5,709 nt of DNA from Bacteroidota bacterium (GTDB taxonomy: Bacteria > Bacteroidota > Kryptoniia > Kryptoniales > JAKASW01), in assembly GCA_021796055.1 (NCBI GenBank), contig JAJYOS010000465.1:1-5709 (forward strand), given 5' to 3'. Numbering within the stretch: the first letter of the stretch is position 1; each line of letters starts with the position of its first letter. The position numbers and the translations under genes are program-made. Positions 1 through 5,096 of the stretch are shown here, one piece after another. The notes under the pieces are model-generated. The model was given only the letters and a program-made list of their open reading frames with translations. It was not told the DNA's origin and did no database searches.

Positions 1-552
1 GGTCAACATCTGTATAATCGATATATCATGCGGAGCAAAGCTCCAAAGGATGTTTTCTTCAGACCGCACGGTCCCGAAGTTAAGCCTGTTGCTATAGACG
101 TATTGTAACTTTCCCACTTTCCCGCTTTTCAGTAGCTCTTTCAACTTCCGCACAGCGGGGTGGTACAAGAGTACGTGTCCGACCATGAGTTTAAGGTGCC
201 TTACTTCCGCAAAATCCACCAGCGCCTGTGCCTGTATCGAAAGTATAGTCAGAGGCTTCTCGACCAATACATTCTTGCCGGCCTGGAGCAACTTCTTTGT
301 CACGGCGTAGTGAGTTTCCGCCGGAGTCGCCACAATAACCGCGTTGATCCTTTCATCGGCGGCGACTTTTTCCAGATCCGGAGTGAACTCGATGTCCGTC
401 GATATCTTTTTCACGGTCTCGGCAGCGGCAGGGTTCATGTCAGCAACCATGACAAGATTCCCACCAAACAAGGCGCTCGCTGTCTTCACGTGGTTCATTC
501 CCCAGCGACCACACCCGACAATCGCCAGTCCCAATTCCTTGATGGTTTCCAT
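1..552 (-). CDS. wbpB: Gfo/Idh/MocA-family NAD-dependent dehydrogenase, WbpB/WlbA-like (UDP-GlcNAcA 3-dehydrogenase), C-terminus cut by window edge
   Basis: Read by hand from ATG at 552 to the left edge: 184 codons without a stop, beginning METIKELGLAIVGCGRWG. A TGA lies two codons upstream in frame, so this is the first possible start. The Shine-Dalgarno match is poor (GAAGTGAG, too far upstream). Visible motifs: the Rossmann GxGxxG at residues 13-18 (GCGRWG), ATPAETH at 75-81, the EKP motif at 98-100 with the expected catalytic Lys99, GHVLLYHP at 125-132, and LWSFAPHDIS at 169-178 with His175, which matches the family's second catalytic residue. The LWSFAPHD signature is typical of WbpB/WlbA enzymes, which oxidise C3 of UDP-GlcNAc-uronic acid in the cytoplasm using tightly held NAD. 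The family usually runs 310-340 residues, so a little over half is present. It follows the WbpA-like gene by 32 bases, almost certainly in one operon, and uses that enzyme's product. Family membership is secure; the exact substrate is inferred from the motif and the neighbour. Confidence 0.88.
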   Translation of the reverse strand, partial: METIKELGLAIVGCGRWGMNHVKTASALFGGNLVMVADMNPAAAETVKKISTDIEFTPDLEKVAADERINAVIVATPAETHYAVTKKLLQAGKNVLVEKPLTILSIQAQALVDFAEVRHLKLMVGHVLLYHPAVRKLKELLKSGKVGKLQYVYSNRLNFGTVRSEENILWSFAPHDISIIQMLT

Positions 553-584
553 TAGTCAGAACCGCTCACTTCTTAATTAGATCT

Positions 585-1865
585 TTAAGCTTTGATAGCC
601 TTGCCGTTCAACAAATTTCGCGTGTCAACCAGCGTGCAGTTCAGGCGCGAAAAGTCTATTGACCTGTAATCGTCGTGGGCAGTCGCAATCAGTATCACGT
701 CATAATCATCTGTGATACCGACGGACTTCTTCCCGCCAAATTTTGCGTGCTCCCTCGTCATCCCGATGACGGGTATATATGGATCGTTGTAGCTGACTTC
801 AGCGCCCTTCTCTTCAAGTTTCTCCATTAATTGGAATGTTGGTGACTCGCGGTAATCGTCGACGTTTGCCTTATAGGCGAGCCCAAGTATGAGGATCCTA
901 GCGCCTTTTAGAGGTTTGCCTGTCGTGTTCAATGCGTCCATAACACGTTGCACGACGAAATCGGGCATCGAAGCATTTATTTCTCCTGCTAGCTCAATGA
1001 ATCTCGTGGCTACTCCGTATTCGCGCGCCTTCCAGGTAAGGTAGAACGGGTCAATCGGGATACAATGTCCGCCGAGTCCCGGGCCGGGATAAAAAGGCAT
1101 AAAACCGAACGGCTTCGTCTTTGCCGCTTCGATCACTTCCCAAATGTCGATTCCCATTTTCATGAATGTCATTTTGAGCTCATTGACAAGGGCTATGTTT
1201 ACGGCGCGAAAAGTATTTTCGAGAATTTTCGTCGCCTCAGCAACTCGCGTGCACGACACAGGCACGGTTCTCTCCACAATGCGGTCATAAAGCGCTTTTG
1301 CCACCTCCAAAGAGCCCGGATTTATACCGCCCACTACCTTTGGTATTGTGCTTGTGTGATAGTCCTTGTTGTTCGGATCTTCCCTTTCCGGAGAGAAGGC
1401 CAGATAGAAATCGGTTCCTGCCTTGAGTCCTGTCTCTTCCAATATTCGCCGGATATCACCATCTGTTGTCCCCGGATAGGTTGTCGACTCGAGCGATATC
1501 AGCTGTCCCTTGCGAAGATATTTAGAGACGGTCCTTGCCGTGTCGAACACATAAGTCATGTCCGGTTCTCGGTTCTTGTCGAGCGGTGTAGGGACACATA
1601 TGATGATGGCATCCATACCGGAAAGCTTCGAGAAATCAGTAGTCGGCTCGAACCCCGGAAGAATTCCTCGGATCGCTTCACAGCTTATGTGCCTTATGTA
1701 GCTTTTGCCTTCGACAAGTGAAGCAACCTTCTGCTCGTCAATATCGAATCCCGTCACTTTGTAACCCGCTTTCACAAACTCGATTATCAGCGGCAGACCA
1801 ACGTATCCGAGTCCTATTACACCGATCTCGGCTTTCTTACCTTCAATTTTCTCTTTCAAGTTCAT
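585..1865 (-). CDS. wbpA: UDP-N-acetylglucosamine 6-dehydrogenase, WbpA type (nucleotide sugar dehydrogenase)
   Basis: Full-length 426-residue enzyme of the UDP-glucose/GDP-mannose dehydrogenase family, predicted to oxidise C6 of UDP-GlcNAc twice with NAD to give UDP-GlcNAc-uronic acid in the cytoplasm. In order: NAD-binding GLGYVGLP at 18-25 with Asp41 ending the second strand (FDID); VPTPLD at 91-96; LESTTYPGTT at 125-134; FSPEREDPNN at 157-166; the ENTFRAVN helix at 216-223 with Lys213 just before it; the active-site loop GGHCIPIDPFYL at 265-276 with catalytic Cys268; and the C-terminal domain motif GLAYKANVDDYRESP at 328-342. The SPEREDP and VDDYRESP forms fit the WbpA group better than UDP-glucose dehydrogenases. 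A UDP-ManNAc dehydrogenase (WecC) is a less likely alternative. The ATG at 1865 places the usual short N-terminus before the Rossmann fold, but it has no good Shine-Dalgarno sequence. It lies 32 bases before the WbpB-like gene. A weakly supported upstream frame overlaps its first 23 bases. Confidence 0.93.
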   Translation of the reverse strand: MNLKEKIEGKKAEIGVIGLGYVGLPLIIEFVKAGYKVTGFDIDEQKVASLVEGKSYIRHISCEAIRGILPGFEPTTDFSKLSGMDAIIICVPTPLDKNREPDMTYVFDTARTVSKYLRKGQLISLESTTYPGTTDGDIRRILEETGLKAGTDFYLAFSPEREDPNNKDYHTSTIPKVVGGINPGSLEVAKALYDRIVERTVPVSCTRVAEATKILENTFRAVNIALVNELKMTFMKMGIDIWEVIEAAKTKPFGFMPFYPGPGLGGHCIPIDPFYLTWKAREYGVATRFIELAGEINASMPDFVVQRVMDALNTTGKPLKGARILILGLAYKANVDDYRESPTFQLMEKLEEKGAEVSYNDPYIPVIGMTREHAKFGGKKSVGITDDYDVILIATAHDDYRSIDFSRLNCTLVDTRNLLNGKAIKA

Positions 1866-2133
1866 AAAAGGCTCGATTCATTTTTGTTGGATTGAAACGA
1901 TTTGTGAATAAATAGACACCCCATAATCTGCCACCATACTCGTTCCTCCCTTGCCACTCGGGTCCCCCCTTCGCAGTTCTCCCTCCCGCCACATGTCCAT
2001 TGCCTTCAATCTTCATATCTCTTCGCATCCTAGTCACCGCTTTCGGTTTTTGTTCAATGGTAAGCTCAAACCTCAAGTGGCTTTTCACAGCTTCGCCATC
2101 TCAGTCCCATTCGAGCATGAATGGGTCAGCCAT
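1843..2133 (-). other. Possible small reading frame interrupted by one in-frame TGA, overlapping the wbpA start
   Basis: A frame opens at ATG 2133 behind the strongest Shine-Dalgarno sequence in the window (GGAGG, 9 bases upstream) and reads MADPFMLEWD before TGA at 2103-2101. The same frame then continues open for 85 codons (VKSHLRFELT after DGEA) to a TGA at 1845-1843, 23 bases inside wbpA. The distal part is rich in glycine and in AGG/AGA/CGA codons, unlike the neighbouring genes, and resembles no family I know. It could be a 10-codon leader peptide followed by chance open sequence, a decayed gene with a nonsense mutation, or pure chance. An 85-codon open stretch is not rare enough by itself to prove coding. 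Overlap with wbpA, which lacks its own Shine-Dalgarno sequence, would allow translational coupling if it is real. Confidence 0.2.
2106..2125 (-). repeat. Perfect 7-bp hairpin within the 10-codon frame
   Basis: CCCATTC and GAATGGG are perfect inverted repeats around a 6-base loop (ATGCTC on the minus strand). The hairpin occupies most of the small frame starting at 2133 and ends just before its TGA. It may be a protein or RNA recognition element, or coincidental. Confidence 0.45.
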
Positions 2134-2142
2134 TTTGTCTAT

Positions 2143-2152
2143 CCTCCCTCCC
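2143..2152 (-). promoter_or_regulatory. Strong Shine-Dalgarno (GGGAGGGAGG) before a 10-codon frame, in a possible pairing arm
   Basis: On the minus strand GGGAGGGAGG precedes ATG at 2133, with 9 bases between the last GGAGG and the ATG. The upstream part of this purine run lies within CGGGAGG (2153-2147), the exact complement of CCTCCCG at 2187-2181, so the ribosome site could be partly hidden in RNA structure. The match to the 16S rRNA tail is seen directly; regulation is inference. Confidence 0.45.
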
Positions 2153-2187
2153 GATGCTCAACTCACTGCCGCGGCCGCCGCGGGAGG
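2147..2187 (-). repeat. Perfect 7-bp inverted repeat CCTCCCG/CGGGAGG enclosing a competing GC-rich hairpin
   Basis: The arms are 2187-2181 and 2153-2147, separated by 27 bases. Inside and partly overlapping lies CCGCGG-CGG-CCGCGG (2183-2169), a perfect 6-bp stem with a 3-base loop. Because both use bases 2183-2181, the two full structures exclude each other. Only the longer pairing would cover the Shine-Dalgarno sequence. The pairing is visible; a switch function is speculative. Confidence 0.5.
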
Positions 2188-2213
2188 CTTGTTACCTTGC
2201 AGCTTTGTACGAA

Positions 2214-2233
2214 GATCCCCTCAACGGGGCATC
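2214..2233 (-). repeat. Small GC hairpin with CCCC/GGGG arms
   Basis: GATGCCCC-GTTGA-GGGGATC on the minus strand forms a 4-bp GC stem plus three further pairs across a one-base bulge. No T-run follows it, so it does not look like a terminator. It adds to the run of structures upstream of wbpA. Confidence 0.35.
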
Positions 2234-2322
2234 TGTTATGGAGTAATCACACGTGTTGAGACTTCTCACTTCTGAATTCGATTTTGGTGTCAAGCTCTTA
2301 CGGAAACCTTCTATAGCTAACC

Positions 2323-2346
2323 AACGCCAAAGAATCCTTCGGCGCT
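2323..2346 (-). terminator. 10-bp hairpin 36 bases after the wzc stop, possible weak terminator
   Basis: On the minus strand AGCGCCGAAG pairs with CTTTGGCGTT around a GATT loop. Ten consecutive pairs form, two of them G-U. On the plus strand those two positions would be A-C mismatches, so the structure favours the transcript leaving wzc. The following bases (GGTTAGC) contain only a poor T-run, so it is not a textbook rho-independent terminator. It may instead attenuate or process the message between wzc and the sugar genes. Confidence 0.4.
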
Positions 2347-2381
2347 AAAGCGAGCGAGACACGCCGGTACTTCAAGGACAA

Positions 2382-4790
2382 TCATACATTCCCCTTACCT
2401 GGCTCTTTTCTTTTGTGATATTGAGAGTAGTATCGATGGTTGTAGTATGTGCCGTAAGCCTTCCTGTAGTCGAACTCGTTGAGCACGTAGCCAATCACGT
2501 TTGCGTCGACCTGCCTGAGGGCTTCAGAACCTTTATCGACCAAATCGAGCTTCGTACTCTTCGCCGAGGTTACGAACAGTACCGCATCAGCGAGCTGGGA
2601 CAGTACCGCAGCGTCCGTTACGGCAAGAACGGGAGGCGAATCAATCATCACCATGTCAAAATTCTGCTTTAGTTTCTCCATCGAAGACTTCATTGCGTCG
2701 GACCCAAGAATTTCAGACGGGTTCGAGGAGATCGAGCCTGCGGGAAGGACAAAGAGATTTTCAACGCTCGTTCCTTTGATTACCGCATCAAGTGGTGCCT
2801 TATCTCTCAGGAAATCGATCAGCCCCGGCCTCTCTTGAACGTTCCACAACTTATGGAGTATAGGACCTCGCAGGTCGGCGTCGAGCATCAACGTTTTCAT
2901 TCCCGCGTGAGCAAAAGCGACGGACAGATTCACGACAGTGGTAGATTTTCCCTCTTGCGGGAGCGCGCTGACCACAAGCAGCGATCTTACCTTCCCGACG
3001 CTCCTGGAATACTGAATCACTGTCCGTAAAGAGCGATAAGTCTCAGAAGTGGAATCGAGCGGAGAATGGATAGTCACAAGCCTGAGGGGTACCTTCCGAC
3101 CGGTAACGAGCACTGACCTTTCGATTTCCGATTTGCCACTGGTCACATTCGCCTGCGGGATCATCGGAATCACAGAGAGGATCTTGAACCCCTTTTTCTC
3201 CAGGTCTTCGGGCGCTTTGACGGAGCCATCGAGGCGATCCAAAACGAACGCCACAACTATGGCAAGTCCGAGACCCAAAAGGACAGCAACAGTAATATTA
3301 ACTTGAACTCGTGGGCTCACCGGCCAACCGGGAGGCGACGCGGGATCGATGATCTGTACGTTACCGAACTGCGACTGTTCGGCAATCTGTGCCTGCTGAA
3401 AATTATCCTGAATCATCAGAAATAATTTCGAACGGCTTTGTTGCGTCCGCTCGAGCTGAGCAAGTCTTATGTACTGGCTAGGAATTCTTGAAAATTTTCT
3501 GTCATATTGGGAAAGTATTCTGTCTAGCGCTTCCTGCTGGGCCCGCTCAGAACTCAGATCTATCTCCGTCTGCAGGACTTTCAACCTAAGATCCGTGTAG
3601 TATCCCGTCGGGTCGGAGCTGCCAGCGCTGCGGCCATTCTGCCCCTGTTGCGAGGGAGTGGTCCCTATGACCCTCGAGTTTATAAATTCGGTCGTCTTTT
3701 CTTTCAGCTTCCTTTGCAGACTTGCTATCTGGGAATCGGCCTGCGCCACAGCCTGATCGTAAATGCTGCGATTTGCTGCCGCTGGATTTTGGGCGATGGC
3801 CACATCTCTATTCACTTGTAGTTGCGCGATCTGCTGCTGCAGTAGAGCGATGTAGGGATCGAGTGCGTCGGAAACGTGCGACGAAAAGGAGCGTTCGACG
3901 CTCTTCAGCTGACTACGATACACTTCTAGAAGGTTCTCGTGAGTCTTCACTTCTACGACAACGTCGTCCCTCTGAGCTTCCATCGTGCTCATAGCGCTGA
4001 TAAGCACGTTCGACTCCTGATCCAGCGAAACGATTCGCTGAGACTGCATATAGGCTCTAAGGCTATCCTCAGCCGCTGTTAAGGATGTCTGAGCGCCATA
4101 GAGCTGGTTTCTAAGAAAGCTTCCAACGTTCCTCGCGATAGCTCGGCTGGAACTGACATTCAGATTGTAGTACTCTCGCGCGTAAGCGTTTGCTATCATG
4201 GCCGCCTCTTCTGAAGATCGGCTCCGCACAGAGATGTCGATAATATCTGAATTCGGCTGGTTGGTAAATTTGACGGCACTGGATAATCGCCCCGCCACCT
4301 CACCTTTTGTCGCGAATGGTCCAATGCCTTCCGCTCTGTCCGCCTTGGAGGGGAGAAGTATATTCAGCGTGTCACTTCCTGTCTCTGATTTCAAAATAGG
4401 ATTGTCGAAAAGAAACTGGACCATACGGTTCCTCAAATTGTCAGTCCGCATGATCGCCAATTCGTCAGAAATTCTCCGTTCGTCTGAACCACTCGGCTGC
4501 ATGTAATCATTCAGCCCATCCATCCCCCCTTGCGATCCCGATCTGCTCTTCGTAATCAAAATCTCTACTGATGCTTCATACATCGGTTCCTGGTTCAGAG
4601 TATACGCGGCAGATGCTAGGACAACGATGGAGAATGCGAGCGACGCAGCCAGTTTATGAGCGTAAAGTTTGCGAAGAATATTCTGGAAGGACCAATCTTC
4701 AAAGTTCTCCTGGCGAGAGACGACCCTGCGGCGACTCACACTTTTGTCGCTCGTTCCGCTACTGTTCCAAGTATGGTCATTCGATACCAT
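2382..4790 (-). CDS. wzc: Polysaccharide chain-length regulator / tyrosine autokinase (Wzc/GumC/ExoP family BY-kinase)
   Basis: Inner-membrane protein of 802 residues that controls length and export of a surface polysaccharide and autophosphorylates on C-terminal tyrosines. The start is ATG at 4790, preceded by GGGAGG 4 bases away. A longer frame from TTG at 4853 adds 21 residues with no support. In order: a cytoplasmic Arg-rich tail; Wzz domain with membrane segment 1 near 46-65; a large periplasmic region, much of 220-470 likely coiled coil; the Pro-rich motif PASPPGWPVSP at 483-493; membrane segment 2 near 499-517; and a cytoplasmic kinase. The kinase shows ExxRxxR (Glu583, Arg586, Arg589; oligomer contact), Walker A ALPQEGKSTT at 609-618 with Lys615, Walker A' LMLDADLRG at 634-642, and Walker B MVMIDSPP at 713-720. 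The tail holds seven tyrosines (775, 779, 782, 783, 787, 788, 791). The usual outer-membrane partner (Wza) and phosphatase (Wzb) are not in this window. The catalytic motifs are intact, so an active kinase is expected. Confidence 0.95.
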   Translation of the reverse strand: MVSNDHTWNSSGTSDKSVSRRRVVSRQENFEDWSFQNILRKLYAHKLAASLAFSIVVLASAAYTLNQEPMYEASVEILITKSRSGSQGGMDGLNDYMQPSGSDERRISDELAIMRTDNLRNRMVQFLFDNPILKSETGSDTLNILLPSKADRAEGIGPFATKGEVAGRLSSAVKFTNQPNSDIIDISVRSRSSEEAAMIANAYAREYYNLNVSSSRAIARNVGSFLRNQLYGAQTSLTAAEDSLRAYMQSQRIVSLDQESNVLISAMSTMEAQRDDVVVEVKTHENLLEVYRSQLKSVERSFSSHVSDALDPYIALLQQQIAQLQVNRDVAIAQNPAAANRSIYDQAVAQADSQIASLQRKLKEKTTEFINSRVIGTTPSQQGQNGRSAGSSDPTGYYTDLRLKVLQTEIDLSSERAQQEALDRILSQYDRKFSRIPSQYIRLAQLERTQQSRSKLFLMIQDNFQQAQIAEQSQFGNVQIIDPASPPGWPVSPRVQVNITVAVLLGLGLAIVVAFVLDRLDGSVKAPEDLEKKGFKILSVIPMIPQANVTSGKSEIERSVLVTGRKVPLRLVTIHSPLDSTSETYRSLRTVIQYSRSVGKVRSLLVVSALPQEGKSTTVVNLSVAFAHAGMKTLMLDADLRGPILHKLWNVQERPGLIDFLRDKAPLDAVIKGTSVENLFVLPAGSISSNPSEILGSDAMKSSMEKLKQNFDMVMIDSPPVLAVTDAAVLSQLADAVLFVTSAKSTKLDLVDKGSEALRQVDANVIGYVLNEFDYRKAYGTYYNHRYYSQYHKRKEPGKGNV

Positions 4791-4794
4791 ACAA

Positions 4795-4800
4795 CCTCCC
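4795..4800 (-). promoter_or_regulatory. Ribosome binding site deciding the wzc start
   Basis: GGGAGG on the minus strand lies 4 bases before ATG 4790. The only longer alternative begins at TTG 4853, lacks such a site, and would add a Cys-rich stretch (CNCVASGNNYC) not expected before a Wzz domain. This supports the 802-residue form. Confidence 0.8.
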
Positions 4801-4926
4801 TGGATGAAGCAATAATTATTACCTGACGCAACGCAGTTACAGCGTCTCCACAATGACCTTAGTGCAGTGGATTGGTATCAGGTTCGGAAATTCAACGGCG
4901 GCAGTATCTTCCGACGTGTGATTTCC

Positions 4927-4949
4927 GGTCCCTCAAGACTTCGAGGACC
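4927..4949 (-). repeat. Bulged 9-bp hairpin upstream of wzc
   Basis: On the minus strand GGTCCTCGA pairs with TTGA-G-GGACC around an AGTC loop, with one bulged G. One pair is G-U and would be an A-C mismatch on the other strand, so it suits RNA transcribed towards wzc. No T-run follows. It could be the end of the regulator transcript or part of a wzc leader. Confidence 0.35.
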
Positions 4950-5080
4950 AACTTAGGCTTCAAGCTCCCTAACGCCAACGCACGCCCGTCAACTACGCTG
5001 GCTAATCTAATCGCTGCTGTTAGCTACCACAATAACTGCGGCTGTGATTCTTGTGAGGCTATTAGGTGGGACTAGTTTGT

Positions 5081-5096
5081 AGTAACTGTTGTTACT
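5081..5096 (-). repeat. 6-bp hairpin overlapping the stop codon of the response regulator
   Basis: AGTAAC-AACA-GTTACT on the minus strand is a perfect inverted repeat containing the regulator's TAA stop (5094-5092). The stem is AT-rich and weak with no T-run after it, so a terminator role is doubtful. Confidence 0.3.

Larger units (their letters stand above)
1866..2381. other. 516-base gap between wzc and wbpA with several hairpins and no confident gene
   Basis: No open frame here resembles a known protein, and plus-strand frames begin at unsupported TTG codons. Read on the minus strand from wzc towards wbpA, the gap holds: a 10-bp hairpin just after wzc (2346-2323); a TTGACA hexamer (2293-2288) without a recognisable -10 partner; a small hairpin with CCCC/GGGG arms (2233-2214); a GC-rich perfect hairpin (2183-2169); a CCTCCCG/CGGGAGG long-range pair (2187-2181 with 2153-2147); a very strong Shine-Dalgarno sequence and 10-codon frame (2133-2101); and a perfect 7-bp hairpin inside that frame (2125-2106). 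This density suggests either a structured leader for the sugar genes or the remains of decayed DNA at a cassette boundary. I cannot decide between these from one sequence. Confidence 0.6.
4791..5091. other. 301-base gap between the response regulator and wzc
   Basis: No supported gene lies here. On the minus strand the gap holds a 6-bp hairpin at the regulator's stop codon, a bulged 9-bp hairpin at 4949-4927, a GATTAGATTAG repeat near 5005, an AT palindrome AATAATTATT at 4820-4811, and the wzc ribosome site. A gap this long suggests wzc has its own promoter, but I could not find a convincing -35/-10 pair or a Bacteroidota-type TTG/TAnnTTTG pair. The AT-rich block at 4820-4811 is the best place to look for a -10, though it lies close to the start codon. 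Confidence 0.5.

Noticed and set aside
160..580. Plus-strand open frames near the left end
   Set aside because: They are antisense to the WbpB-like gene, whose motifs are clear on the minus strand.
1065..1721. A 218-codon plus-strand open frame
   Set aside because: It lies entirely antisense to the well-supported wbpA and mirrors its codons; the translation shows no domain.
2060..2103. TGA at 2103-2101 as a selenocysteine codon with a hairpin after it (TGGC/GCCA arms)
   Set aside because: The stem is only four pairs, no selenoprotein family is recognised, and the downstream frame is not convincingly coding.
2090..2105. CTGAGA-like string resembling the thiamine pyrophosphate riboswitch core
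   Set aside because: The rest of the conserved core is missing: no GGGGTGC element upstream and no matching downstream arm. It is a chance hexamer.
1951..2275. Two overlapping plus-strand open frames in the wzc-wbpA gap
   Set aside because: Both begin at TTG without a ribosome site, run against all neighbours, and encode low-complexity Ser/Ala/His-rich sequence with no recognisable motif.
2265..2293. TTGACA at 2293-2288 as a -35 promoter element for wbpA
   Set aside because: No -10-like hexamer lies 15-19 bases downstream (the sequence there is AGTGAG), and no Bacteroidota-type -7 element follows. It is recorded only as an isolated hexamer.
4791..4853. A longer wzc start at TTG 4853 adding 21 residues
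   Set aside because: There is no Shine-Dalgarno sequence before the TTG, the added residues are Cys-rich and unlike Wzz N-termini, and ATG 4790 has a clear GGGAGG site.
2310..4980. TTGGCGTT shared by the gaps upstream of wzc and of wbpA, considered as a common operator
   Set aside because: Eight bases with no conserved flanks or spacing to the genes are too little to call a regulatory site.
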